From Microcoleus sp. FACHB-61 (GTDB lineage: Bacteria > Cyanobacteriota > Cyanobacteriia > Cyanobacteriales > Microcoleaceae): DNA of 64,000 bases. This document shows, piece after piece, positions 17,016-25,851 of the stretch (its first letter is position 1; each line of letters opens with the position of its first letter). The stretch is taken from NCBI GenBank assembly GCA_014695295.1, contig JACJNY010000077.1:59128-123127 (forward strand), given 5' to 3'. Below the pieces are notes generated by a model, which saw only the letters and a program-made list of their open reading frames with translations, made no database searches and was not told the DNA's origin. The translations under genes and the position numbers were made by a program.

Positions 17016-17918
17016 TTAAACTATCAAGCCTGTGGCAACAGCAGCACCCGTTTCCTTTGCGGTTAAATACCTTTCCACCGAATGAGACTCCCATCCGTTA
17101 TAAACAAGCCGATCGACAATTTTGCGATCGTCTCCATCTCCAAAGTATGGGGCTAAGGATTTCTGAAGTGCCACAATATCACCGCTATCAGCAATGTTAA
17201 ACCATTGCTTGATATTCGGCCATGCACCTTTACGATTCTCCGGCGGAGGTGTCAGTTTATCGAAAATCAAATTAGGGATTCCCAAAGGAGAACCCAGCGT
17301 TACCAGCGTCTGTACATTCCATTCTGGATGAGCGCACAAAGCTTCATAGGCAACGACGGAACCCAAGGAATGGGCGATCACTACTTTTGTCTCTGTTGGC
17401 GAGACTTTGGCTTCTACCCGTTCCAACACTGCTTTTTTTGTATCCGAATCGTGGAGAAATAAACCAACTTGCTTCAAGGCAAAAATTAATGTTTTTTCCG
17501 GGCCCAAGTTTCGGAAGAAGCGTGACTTAGACAACTGCCTTAATGCACGCTGCACAATCTCGGGAGTTCGTCCCCGACCTTGAAACTCAGGTTCTTGAAT
17601 GCTGGGATCTTCGCCTAATGGGTCGCCAGCGCTACGATTCGCGATCGATAACTCTGCCGCTGCACGCCACCACTCAACGAGTAAGGCTTGCTCCCATTCC
17701 GTTTCAACATCCCGCGCTGTCAACTTGGGAACTCCCGCAGAACGCATTCCCGATGGGCGAAATAAGTCGCCATAAAAAACCATCCCAAATTCCGATCGTG
17801 TCAAGCGGGGCTGTTCGATCAATTCTAGGCTTCCTTGTAGTGCAGGCAACCAAGCATTTTCAAGCTGTGGACTGCCTAAAAAGTCTTGGGCGATTCCATG
17901 AATACCAACTACTTTCAT
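17016..17918 (-). CDS. alpha/beta hydrolase (esterase/lipase-like)
   Basis: A 300-residue alpha/beta hydrolase. An oxyanion-loop-like GIHGIAQ is at residues 5-11, the nucleophile elbow AHSLGS puts Ser at 184, a candidate Asp is in ADSGD (247) and a candidate His in GWESHSVERYL (279). No signal peptide is visible, so it is probably cytoplasmic. The first-gene position, 29 bases ahead of the caspase-NTPase-TPR gene on the same strand, suggests a shared function. Hydrolase domains of this kind occur as effector partners of bacterial NLR-like ATPases, where they may attack lipids. That role here is inference from context only. Confidence 0.85.
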   Translation of the reverse strand: MKVVGIHGIAQDFLGSPQLENAWLPALQGSLELIEQPRLTRSEFGMVFYGDLFRPSGMRSAGVPKLTARDVETEWEQALLVEWWRAAAELSIANRSAGDPLGEDPSIQEPEFQGRGRTPEIVQRALRQLSKSRFFRNLGPEKTLIFALKQVGLFLHDSDTKKAVLERVEAKVSPTETKVVIAHSLGSVVAYEALCAHPEWNVQTLVTLGSPLGIPNLIFDKLTPPPENRKGAWPNIKQWFNIADSGDIVALQKSLAPYFGDGDDRKIVDRLVYNGWESHSVERYLTAKETGAAVATGLIV

Positions 17919-18110
17919 TTAAATTCTTCCCCATTACATTCTGTGATTTTAAGAGTTTTGACCTAATCTCACATCCTGTTTTGTAGTTGTGGCGCTCAAA
18001 TCATAACACATGAACTCCCCTCGGGGCAACGATTTCAGGATTTATGAATTCATCCAATCGCTTGTTATTATTGCGTAACTACTCAGGCTTAAAAAAAATT
18101 GTATATATAA

Positions 18111-18124
18111 GCGGTTGAAACCGC
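18111..18124. repeat. palindrome GCGGTTGAAACCGC (family C)
   Basis: A six-base stem with a two-base loop and the core GGTTGAAACC. It lies just beyond the truncated end of the nuclease pseudogene. Related palindromes are at 46225-46238 and 47081-47098 in the cas operon. Confidence 0.6.
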
Positions 18125-18143
18125 CGAATCAGAAAAATGGTAG

Positions 18144-18613
18144 TTAACTTGGAGCTCGACGACTGGCTTTGCATTCAACAATTCGCAGCTTTGGTCGATC
18201 GGCTTCCCACAGAATTAGTAGAAAGTCAATTTGGCCTTTGATCTGGAAAGCTCCCTCGTCTGCTTCAACGGAAATTTCGCGTCCATATGCTCTTTGTCCT
18301 GAACTTATACCTTGCAATTGTGCGACAAAGGTAGTCCAGGGTGTCTTCTTTTCGTCAGCAGACTTTTTGTTGTACAAAGTGAGGTCAATGAAACCATTGT
18401 TTTTGAGAGAAGTTTCCCATGTGTTCTCCCTCAATCGCCCCGCCTCTTGGAGAACTGGATCTAAGGAGTTGAAGAGTCGTTCTGCAAACGGAAGCTCTCG
18501 GGCAAGCTTTCGGTTATTATGCTCTAGCTTAAAGCGGCGATGCAAGATTGATAATGGATGTACTCGCCGATTTCGGTAACTCGGACAGATGGTTTAGTTA
18601 CTGGGGTTAACAT
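18144..18613 (-). pseudogene. N-terminal remnant of a PD-(D/E)XK nuclease (Cas4-like/helicase-associated) gene
   Basis: Starting at ATG 18613 the frame reads MLTPVTKPSVRVTEIGEYI ... QSC, then shifts. The continuation RRFKLEHNNRKLARELPFAE is in the neighbouring frame. Restoring one base to make GCGATCGC at 18538-18543 (a HIP1 octamer now reading GCGATGC on the + strand) rejoins QSCDRRFKL, so one base was lost inside a HIP1 site. The distal part has QIKGQIDFLL and LRIVECKASRR, i.e. the D and ExK of a PD-(D/E)XK nuclease, then stops at 18144 where full-length relatives continue. Both the frameshift and the loss of the 3' part argue for a dead gene. Its original partner domain is not known. Confidence 0.75.
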
Positions 18614-18775
18614 AAATGTAAAAATAATATGTTTGTCTGAGTCTGACTGGCCTAAGCTATGCCGAACGGCTAAATTTTAGTAATCATCTCACAATTAACT
18701 TAGGAGTTACATCACAATAATCACTTTTAATTGTGACCATACTCACGGCAACTATTTATATTATAAATTCACAAT

Positions 18776-19231
18776 TCACCCCGATTCTCTCTCTAATACC
18801 AAAGTCACCGGCCCGTCATTCTCGATCGAGACTTGCATCATCGCTCCAAACAAGCCTGTTTCAACTTTTAAGCCGCTCTGGCGCAACTTTTCGACAAATT
18901 TATCATAAAAAATTTCAGCTCGTTCAGGAGCCGCCGCTCGGTCAAATGAAGGCCGCCGACCTTTGCGGCAGTCCCCGTAGAGCGTAAACTGACTCACAAC
19001 CAGCAACTCGCCGCCCATGTCTTGTACGGACTTGTCCCAGCGCCCGGTATCCGTGGCCGAGTCGGGAAACAAACGCAATTCCAGGCATTTGCGAGCCATC
19101 CAATCGAGTTCTGCTTCGGTGTCGGTGTCTGCAATACCTACAAGCAAATTAAGTCCGCAGCCAATTTTGCCGACAATTTGACCTTCAATTTCGACTTGAG
19201 ATGATTTTACTCGCTGGATGATGACTCGCAT
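18776..19231 (-). CDS. dtd: D-aminoacyl-tRNA deacylase
   Basis: A 151-residue protein beginning MRVIIQRVKSSQVEIEG. It removes D-amino acids (and glycine from tRNA-Ala) mischarged onto tRNA. The family motifs are SQFTLYGDCRKG (about residues 76-87, catalytic Thr) and the C-terminal NDGPVTLVLE (about 137-147), with the chirality-proofreading GP in that segment. Length equals the family norm. The ATG at 19231 is chosen because an upstream extension to 19315 adds 28 residues with no family counterpart. Confidence 0.93.
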   Translation of the reverse strand: MRVIIQRVKSSQVEIEGQIVGKIGCGLNLLVGIADTDTEAELDWMARKCLELRLFPDSATDTGRWDKSVQDMGGELLVVSQFTLYGDCRKGRRPSFDRAAAPERAEIFYDKFVEKLRQSGLKVETGLFGAMMQVSIENDGPVTLVLERESG

Positions 19232-19360
19232 TGACCTGCTTTTTGGTAGCGTCCTAGGATTATTTGAACAGCAGCGCAACCGCCGTGTCGCGATGAAAAT
19301 GAGATTGTCAGCCATTCACCACTAAATCTTAGATTAAGTGTGGGGGCTTCAAAGGCAAGT

Positions 19361-19675
19361 TTATAGTTGACCCGCCTGAGTCTTAAATGACACCGCAGGC
19401 TTAGGCTTAATCGCAGGTTCAGGACACTGAGATTGGAGGGTTATGCGCGCACGGCTAATGTGTATGTCAACTAGACAGAAATGACCCAGCATTAAAATCA
19501 AACCCAAAAACAAGGCAGCGTAACCAATCAATTTGAGAATGGCTAATAAACAATTAGCAAAAAAAAGAATAATGTCATCTTGAATTTTTACCCAAAAACA
19601 CCAAAAATTCCTTTGGAGTGGTGATAAAAAGAGCGAAATATAATCACGAATTCTTTTTAGCCGCCGATTGCTCAT
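19361..19675 (-). CDS. small membrane protein, unknown
   Basis: A 104-residue protein that I do not recognise. It starts ATG at 19675 with a strong AAGGAGA eight bases upstream, which is the main reason to believe it. A basic N-terminus (MSNRRLKRIRDY) precedes a hydrophobic stretch of about 35 residues (ILFFANCLLAILKLIGYAAL onward, about residues 36-70) long enough for one or two helices. The tail is polar with two Pro-Lys repeats (PAIKPKPA). It probably sits in the membrane with its N-terminus inside. No neighbour suggests a role. Confidence 0.55.
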   Translation of the reverse strand: MSNRRLKRIRDYISLFLSPLQRNFWCFWVKIQDDIILFFANCLLAILKLIGYAALFLGLILMLGHFCLVDIHISRARITLQSQCPEPAIKPKPAVSFKTQAGQL

Positions 19676-20110
19676 AGCCCGTCTCCTTGCAAGCTTGTTG
19701 TAATAGCTTAGCCGAAAACAAAAAACGTGAGACGGTCAAGGGAAACTCCCAGACCTCGTTGAGTTTGCCAACTATTGCGCTGGTTGTGGGAAGTAGGAGT
19801 GGTGAGAGGTGGTAGGAACAGCATAAAGGTGCAGAGATTAGGTAAAACCAACCCAACTCTGCACCTTTGAAAGCACTGGCGATCGTGCTTTTGAGATCGG
19901 CGGACAGTATAAGTGTGCGGCTCTGTTTTTGTTAGCAACAATAAAATAGGTCGATCGCTCTTTTTATTCGAGGGCGCTCTTTTTCTTGGAGGGCACTCTT
20001 TTTCTTGGAGGGCGATCGCCCTTCATTGTCCCCATCCATCTCCTGTTCGCGATCGCGAAAACAATTAGACCGCGACGCTCTTTGGTTTAGGTGAAAAGAA
20101 TATTTTACTG
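19676..20110. repeat. gene-free spacer with 19-base tandem repeat
   Basis: No gene is supported between the small membrane protein and the CobW-family gene. From 19953 to 20022 there are about 3.5 tandem copies of a 19-base unit (GATCGCTCTTTTTATTCGA, GGGCGCTCTTTTTCTTGGA, GGGCACTCTTTTTCTTGGA, then GGGCGATCGCCC). The first and last units contain HIP1-like sequence. The repeat lies beyond the 3' end of the CobW-family gene. Confidence 0.7.
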
Positions 20111-21253
20111 TTAGTTCTTCTTAAAACCTTTACCGCGACTGGTTGAAGGCATACAAAGACAGTTTTCGAGTTGCGATCGCAAAGTCTCGGTATCCAAACC
20201 CTGACCGATGAGAACAAGCTGGTTTTTCCGCTCGCCTTTCCACTCGTCATCGTCCATCGTAAATCGCTTGCCGCTCAAGTGAAAAATATGCCGTTTGGGG
20301 CTTTCTTCAAACCACATAATCCCTTTCGCGCGAAACACGTTTGTTGGCAGTTGGTTGTCTAAGAAATATTGAAATTTCCTCAGAGAAAAGGGCTTCTCGC
20401 TCTGGAAAGAAATTGAGGTAAATCCGTCATTTTCTAAATGGTGGGAGTGGTCGTGATGGCTGTGGTCGTGATGGCTGTGGTCGTGGTGGTCGTGATGTTC
20501 GTGGTCGTGGTGGTCGTGGTGGTCGTGGTGGTCGTGGTGGTCGTGATGGTCGTGATGATCGTGGTCGTGACTGCTAGGAGTTTTTTCAGATTGGAAATAT
20601 TTGTCAGATTCAAACAATCCGACGCTGAGGACTAGCGGTAGGGGAACTTCCGATTTTACGGTTCGCAGAATTCTAGCACCTTCTTTGACATCCCGAATCT
20701 TAACTTCCAACAAATCTAAATCTGCTTCTTCAACCAAATCAGTTTTGTTGAGGATAATTATATCGCCGTAAGCTATTTGACTGTAAGCTGCTTGAGAGTT
20801 GAACAAATCTAAGCTGTAGTTGGCTGCGTCTACTACTGTCACTATCGAATCGAGACGAGTCAGGTCGCGCAGTTCTGTGCCTAAAAAAGTCATCGCTACT
20901 GGCAGCGGGTCGGCGAGTCCGGTTGTTTCGACTACTAGATAATCGAGATTTTCTTGACGTTCCAAAACTTTGTAAACTGCATTAACCAAATCTTCATTAA
21001 TTGTGCAGCAGATGCAGCCGTTGTTCAGCTCGACCATGTTGTCGTCGGTGGTGACAATCAGTTCGTTGTCGATGCCGATTTCGCCAAATTCATTTACCAA
21101 AACTGCTGTTTTCAAACCCTGCTGGTTGGTCAGGATGTGGTTGAGCAGGGTTGTTTTACCGCTGCCGAGAAATCCTGTAATGATTGTAACGGGCAATCCG
21201 TGTTTGGGAGCGTCCATCGCCAGTTCTGTCTCGGAGTGAGTTGTAGATTGCAT
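20111..21253 (-). CDS. CobW/COG0523 G3E GTPase, metallochaperone with a His-rich stretch
   Basis: A 380-residue P-loop GTPase: GFLGSGKTT (27-35), CICC metal-binding motif (80-83, CxCC), a VETTGLADPLPV switch region, NKTD (169-172), and a C-terminal CobW domain (about 275-365). Between the two domains residues 229-272 are almost entirely His and Asp (HHD units), a metal buffer. This family delivers zinc or another metal to client proteins or protects them in metal shortage. The His tract suggests zinc, nickel or cobalt. An ATG at 21217 (MDAPKHG) is an alternative start. A ZIP transporter lies 10 kb away, but no operon links them. Confidence 0.9.
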   Translation of the reverse strand: MQSTTHSETELAMDAPKHGLPVTIITGFLGSGKTTLLNHILTNQQGLKTAVLVNEFGEIGIDNELIVTTDDNMVELNNGCICCTINEDLVNAVYKVLERQENLDYLVVETTGLADPLPVAMTFLGTELRDLTRLDSIVTVVDAANYSLDLFNSQAAYSQIAYGDIIILNKTDLVEEADLDLLEVKIRDVKEGARILRTVKSEVPLPLVLSVGLFESDKYFQSEKTPSSHDHDHHDHHDHHDHHDHHDHHDHEHHDHHDHSHHDHSHHDHSHHLENDGFTSISFQSEKPFSLRKFQYFLDNQLPTNVFRAKGIMWFEESPKRHIFHLSGKRFTMDDDEWKGERKNQLVLIGQGLDTETLRSQLENCLCMPSTSRGKGFKKN

Positions 21254-21644
21254 AGCTTGAATGTCAAATAAGGTCTAAAGCTTAAACTTGTGGTTCTTAT
21301 TGTATCTTAATTAGGACAAGGCCCCGTAAACCCAGTTGCTCGGAGAAATCTTGGGTTTGGTGGCCGGGTATCTACGCATCAATCGGCAATCAGCGCGAGA
21401 GTGCAAAATAAATGCGCCGCTAATTATGGGCAATTGCTAACGCGGTCGATCGCACTTTTTTATTTTTTTGATAATTTTTTTGTTCAGAGTACCTGTCGCT
21501 GTTTGGCTGCAACGAGTTTTCCCGGTAAATCCTGCAGCGACAATTTGGGACCCAAGTCAAGCTGAGTGCGATCGGCAAATTCCCGCTGCTCTATAATAGT
21601 TTTAATTATTGAGCTGCCTAAAATATTTAAACCTCAACGAAAAC
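21254..21644. other. gene-free spacer
   Basis: No gene, RNA or strong repeat is seen. A T-rich run is at 21456-21482. The region contains the upstream side of the CobW-family gene, but no clear promoter or Zur-like palindrome was recognised. Confidence 0.4.
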
Positions 21645-21674
21645 AGGGCGGCGGCTAACTATAGCCACCGCCCT
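21645..21674 (-). terminator. terminator hairpin of the fasciclin gene
   Basis: Reading the - strand, AGGGCGGTGGCTA pairs with TAGCCGCCGCCCT (one mismatch, four-base loop) about 32 bases after the stop codon. The base run after it (GTTTTCG) is only weakly T-rich, so it is a probable rather than perfect intrinsic terminator. Confidence 0.65.
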
Positions 21675-21705
21675 CAAGATAGTATTGCGCTATCTAAGTC
21701 TGTGC

Positions 21706-22116
21706 TTACGCAGGAAGCAAGACTGAATCAATAATGTGGATGACGCCATTATCAGCAGCAACATCGGCTGTTGTAACGGTAGAATCATTGATTTTGACGC
21801 CATTGGAAGCATCAATTTTCACTTCTGAACCTTCAACTGTCTTGGCAGATGTCAGGTTGACCACATCAGCAGCCATAACTTTGCCGGAAACGACATGATA
21901 AGTCAGGATTTTTGTGAGCTTAGGAATGTCATTAAGCAGTGCTTCTACAGTACCTTCGGGAAGCTTAGCAAAAGCTTCGTCAGTAGGCGCGAAAACTGTG
22001 AAGGGGCCAGCGCCTTTGAGAGTATCTACTAAACCAGCGGCTTGGACGGCAGCAACTAGGGTGGTAAAAGAGCCAGCCGAAACGGCGGTATCAACGATGT
22101 CAGCCAAGTGAGTCAC
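21706..22116 (-). CDS. fasciclin (FAS1) domain protein
   Basis: A 136-residue protein consisting of one FAS1 domain. Visible motifs are the H1 box (GPFTVFAPTDEAFAKLP, about residues 37-53), the YH motif (ILTYHVVSGKV, about 70-80) and the H2 box (DNGVIHIIDSVLLP at the C-terminus). FAS1 domains mediate adhesion or protein interaction; many bacterial single-domain versions are secreted, but no signal peptide is present here. The start is GTG at 22116 with a weak ribosome-binding site. It stands alone with its own terminator. Function is not otherwise readable. Confidence 0.9.
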   Translation of the reverse strand: MTHLADIVDTAVSAGSFTTLVAAVQAAGLVDTLKGAGPFTVFAPTDEAFAKLPEGTVEALLNDIPKLTKILTYHVVSGKVMAADVVNLTSAKTVEGSEVKIDASNGVKINDSTVTTADVAADNGVIHIIDSVLLPA

Positions 22117-22535
22117 CTAGTTTTTGTAATCTGTAAATCACTATAACGCTAAAAAGTTAATTTAGCTACATGAATTTTTTCTCTGGTTCTGTCTGGTTTT
22201 GTGATATTTAAAATAGCAATTTTTTAAATTTACCTAATTTCCTAAAATACCTATCTAAAGGTAGATTAAAGTCTTTTGACTTTACTGTATTTTATTAGAG
22301 CCATGTAATCCTAAATACATTGGTAAGAGAATCGCCACTGCGCGGTGTTGAAAGTAAATGCAGGGGCGATGGCCCGGAACCCCGCAAGCTAAGACATTTT
22401 GATTGACTTGGCAAAATATTCAACATCCAGCACAGCGCTAACGCCCCGCAAAAGCCCGCCGCCCCCGACTTATAGCAACAGTTTGGGAAATGCCGATTTA
22501 AACTGTTAACAACCATTAACTAGCGGAAGGGTGAC
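22117..22535. other. gene-free spacer between divergent genes
   Basis: It carries the divergent upstream regions of the fasciclin and aldo/keto reductase genes. It is AT-rich from 22130 to 22290. No gene or clear regulatory palindrome is seen. GGAAGG seven bases before the ATG at 22536 is the reductase ribosome-binding site. Confidence 0.4.
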
Positions 22536-23570
22536 ATGAGATACAAACTACTAGGTCACAGCGGACTTCGCGTTTCCGAAATCTGCCTCGGAACAATGAC
22601 TTTTGGGGAAGAGTGGGGTTGGGGAAGCTCCTACGACGAAAGCCGTAAAATGTTCGACGCCTTTGCAGAAGCGGGCGGCAATTTCATTGATACCGCGAAT
22701 CTCTACACCAACGGTACTAGCGAAAAATATGTCGGCGAGTTCATAGGGGCCGATCGCGAAAAATGGGTAGTTGCCACTAAGTATAGCCTCAACATGAAGA
22801 ATGGCGAAATCAATGGTTTCGGCAACCACCGCAAAAATATGGTGCAAGCAGTAGAAGCAAGTTTGAAGCGGCTGCAAGTTGAATACATAGATTTGCTGTG
22901 GCTGCACGCTTGGGATTTTACCACACCCGTCGAAGAAGTAATGCGCGCTTTTGACGATTTGGTGCGCGCGGGCAAAGTTCTTTATATTGGCATCTCCGAT
23001 ACGCCGGCTTGGATTATTTCTCAAGCAAATACGATCGCCAACCTGCGCGGTTGGACACCATTTATCGGCTTGCAAATCGAGTATTCTTTAAAAGAGCGCA
23101 CTCCTGAACGGGACTTGATCCCTATGGCAAAAGCCTTTGATATTGGCATTACAGCTTGGAGCCCCTTAGCAGCCGGCTTGCTGACAGGAAAATACAACAC
23201 TTCAGAAACTGCCAGCGAAGCTAAACGGCTTAATTCACCTGAATTGGGAAAAATTAACGAACGAGACCTCAAAATTGCTGACGAAGTTAGCAAAATAGCA
23301 GCCGAAATTGGCAAACCTGCTTCTCAAGTAGCCCTAAATTGGCTGCGACAACAGCCAGTCGGAGTTATTCCGATTGTGGGTTCCCGCAAACTCTCGCAAC
23401 TTCAGGAAAATCTCGCTTGTTTGGAGTTTGAATTAACCCCGGACCAAATGCAGCAGTTAGACAAAGTAAGTGCAATTGAATTGGGCTTTCCCCACGATTT
23501 CTTAAAGAGTTCGACGGTGCAAGATTTTGCCTTTGGAGGGGGATTGACAAAAATTGACCGCCGACTTTAA
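22536..23570 (+). CDS. aldo/keto reductase
   Basis: A 344-residue NADPH-dependent aldo/keto reductase of the (beta/alpha)8 type. The catalytic tetrad is visible: Asp and Tyr in FIDTANLYTNGTSE (about residues 50-63), Lys in VVATKYS (about 83) and His in LLWLHAWD (about 125). The cofactor segment is SPLAAGLLTGKY (about 208-219), with IPIVGSRKLSQLQENL near 280. Such enzymes reduce carbonyl compounds; the substrate is unknown. It starts ATG at 22536 with GGAAGG upstream. Confidence 0.92.
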   Translation: MRYKLLGHSGLRVSEICLGTMTFGEEWGWGSSYDESRKMFDAFAEAGGNFIDTANLYTNGTSEKYVGEFIGADREKWVVATKYSLNMKNGEINGFGNHRKNMVQAVEASLKRLQVEYIDLLWLHAWDFTTPVEEVMRAFDDLVRAGKVLYIGISDTPAWIISQANTIANLRGWTPFIGLQIEYSLKERTPERDLIPMAKAFDIGITAWSPLAAGLLTGKYNTSETASEAKRLNSPELGKINERDLKIADEVSKIAAEIGKPASQVALNWLRQQPVGVIPIVGSRKLSQLQENLACLEFELTPDQMQQLDKVSAIELGFPHDFLKSSTVQDFAFGGGLTKIDRRL

Positions 23571-24430
23571 AATTGCTGCTATCTTCTAGTCTGGGCGGGT
23601 TTACGTGGATATTTGGCGCTCGATCGCAGATATCGGCGCACCCGCCCTTAAAGTGATGATTGAGATTGGTGCTATGGGCGCGAGGTTAAACTGACGCGCA
23701 GAGCACCCATGTAATCACTTTGGTTTCTTGCCACCGAGTCGCGTACAATTGCAGGTTTCTCGCCGCCGTTCCCCGGTTTCTTTAGTATTTTTGAGCAAAG
23801 TGCAAGATGTGAGTTTAACCCCACTCTATAAACTGCCAATTGTTAATCTATCTGAAGTCAGAAATATATGTCAATTTCTGTATAAGAGGATACAAATTTT
23901 TCCAAGTAGCGATCGGATGGGTTTAAAAAAAGCCAGGTTTGTCAAATCAAAAAGCAACAAGAACTCGTGAAGCAAAACTATCCCCAAGGGAATCGAAAAT
24001 TTTTTAGCCCCTACAAATAAAGCAATAAAACTCGCTCTTTTTTCACCCCGTACCTGCCAGTTAAGAGTCATTTTACAAGGTCGATCGGCACTTTAACCGC
24101 TTTTGAACCCAGCGTGTAAGCTAAGCGCCTCCTAAGATAGAAGTCATCCTTCAGATAGAAGTAAAGACAGGAAAACTGGGTTAGATTTAACAGCAATAGC
24201 AAGTCAAACAATATTAACTTATCTCCAAGTTTCAATTTTGAAAAAAGCAGATAAGCGTTTTTTTCCGCAGCTAAACAGTTTCTTTGTTTGGTTCCCTGAA
24301 TGCGGCGCTTGCTCGTCAATAAAATTTCTCAGATTGATGCTTGCAACTTTCAGTAAGACACCGCTGAGAAATATATCCTATTGACAAATTTACATTGACA
24401 ATTTTCATTGACAAATTCCAGAGGCTAATT
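23571..24430. other. 860-base gene-free spacer
   Basis: No convincing gene on either strand; short open frames here have no ribosome-binding site and no recognisable sequence. GGGCGGGT (23593-23600) pairs with ACCCGCCC (23640-23647) around an imperfect inner repeat, just after the reductase stop, and may act as its terminator. TTGACAAATT (24382) and TTGACAA repeats at 24396 and 24409 lie just upstream of the glycosyltransferase and could include its -35 element. Confidence 0.45.
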
Positions 24431-25732
24431 ATGTCGCCCCCAGAAAACTCAGTAAACAATAAGTATAGCAATAAAGGTCGAGCATGGGAGATCCGATTTA
24501 CCTCTATAGATCCAGCCAAATCGCCCTCTCAATTCGCTCCCTCGCCCGCATTGCGCGCTAACTTATTAAAAACTGCTTCTTTAGATGCACCTGATTTAGT
24601 TTGCCTGTCTCATTTGCGGTGGAATTTTGTCTATCAGCGTCCGCAACATCTCTTGAGTCGCTGTGCCAAAAATCGTCGCGTCTTCTTTGTAGAAGAACCA
24701 ATTTTGAGCGAGGCTACTGATTGGTGGCTCGATGTCAGCATCCACGAAAGCGGAGTCTGGGTAATAGTACCGCACCTGAGCGAAGGAACCAGCGAAGCAA
24801 CAGCACAAACTGCTCAGCAAGCCATGCTAGATGATTTGTTTCGAGCGGCAGAAATTAGCCAGTACATCCTCTGGTATTACACACCAATGGCTGTCAGTTT
24901 CACAAACCACCTAAAGCCGCTAGCTGTAGTCTACGACTGCATGGATGAACTCTCAGCATTCAAAGGCGCACACCCCGATTTAAAAGCCAATGAAAACCAA
25001 CTATTAAAGCGCGCCAGCGTAGTATTTACCGGGGGACACAACCTTTACGAAGCCAAACAGCACCAGCACCCAAACATCCACCCCTTCCCCAGCAGCATCG
25101 AAAAAGAACACTTTGCGACGGCCAGGAATCTTTCACAAGAACCTGCAGATCAAAAAGACATTCCTCACCCGCGTTTGGGATTTTATGGCGTCATAGACGA
25201 ACGCATGGATATCGAACTGCTGGGGGGCATTGCGGAAGCAAGGCCGGACTGGCATTTAGTCATCATTGGCCCGGTGGTGAAAATCGATCCGGCAACTCTG
25301 CCAACTCACCCAAATATCCACTATCTCGGCGGCAAATCTTATCAAGAACTGCCAGCGTACCTGGGCGGGTGGGATATAGCCCTGCTGCCTTTTGCGATTA
25401 ACGAATCGACTAAGTTTATTAGTCCGACGAAAACTCCAGAATACCTCGCCGGCGGCAAACCTGTGATTTCTACTCCTATCCGCGACGTGGTGCGGCCCTA
25501 CGGAGAAAACGGCTTGGTTCGGATTGCTAGCAATTCTGAAGAATTCGTTGCTTGTGCCCAAGAAATCCTCAGTGAAAGTTCGGACGTTCGCGCCAAGTGG
25601 CTCAGCGAAGTAGACGCCTTTTTAGCAGACAATTCTTGGGACAATACGTTGGGCGAAATGCTGGCCTTGATCGGAAGTGCGATCGACGACAAAAGGCAGA
25701 AGGCAGAAGACCGGATGAAAGTTTTAACTTAG
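24431..25732 (+). CDS. glycosyltransferase (GT-B, teichuronic-acid TuaH-like)
   Basis: A 433-residue GT-B-fold glycosyltransferase. The N-terminal half has VCLSHLRWNFVYQRPQHLLSR, a signature of the TuaH-like group, and the C-terminal half has the nucleotide-sugar site GLYG-like LGFYGVIDERMD and the acceptor/donor loop FISPTKTPEYLAGGKPVIST. ATG 24431 is preferred over 24395 because AGAGG lies eight bases upstream. It stands 119 bases before UDP-galactopyranose mutase, so it may transfer galactofuranose or galactose in a surface polysaccharide. That donor is inferred from the neighbour only. Confidence 0.87.
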   Translation: MSPPENSVNNKYSNKGRAWEIRFTSIDPAKSPSQFAPSPALRANLLKTASLDAPDLVCLSHLRWNFVYQRPQHLLSRCAKNRRVFFVEEPILSEATDWWLDVSIHESGVWVIVPHLSEGTSEATAQTAQQAMLDDLFRAAEISQYILWYYTPMAVSFTNHLKPLAVVYDCMDELSAFKGAHPDLKANENQLLKRASVVFTGGHNLYEAKQHQHPNIHPFPSSIEKEHFATARNLSQEPADQKDIPHPRLGFYGVIDERMDIELLGGIAEARPDWHLVIIGPVVKIDPATLPTHPNIHYLGGKSYQELPAYLGGWDIALLPFAINESTKFISPTKTPEYLAGGKPVISTPIRDVVRPYGENGLVRIASNSEEFVACAQEILSESSDVRAKWLSEVDAFLADNSWDNTLGEMLALIGSAIDDKRQKAEDRMKVLT

Positions 25733-25851
25733 GAAGGTTGAGGTTTAAGTTAAAGAGTTACCAATTTAAATTCAAAACTTAACACTCAACAATGCTCGCT
25801 CGTTGATTACTAATTACCAATTCCCCCTTACCCACAATCAGAGGTGTTTTA

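Noticed and set aside
16904..17462. + strand frames across the caspase/hydrolase junction
   Set aside because: Antisense shadows of the two - strand genes.
19708..19941. Open frame downstream of the small membrane protein on the - strand
   Set aside because: No ribosome-binding site and an unstructured, Arg/Pro/Leu-rich composition; treated as spacer.
20438..20635. Poly-Val reading frame on the + strand
   Set aside because: It is the antisense of the His/Asp tract in the CobW-family gene, a repeat shadow.
23728..24320. Short open frames in the spacer before the glycosyltransferase
   Set aside because: No ribosome-binding site, no protein-like composition, no recognised family.
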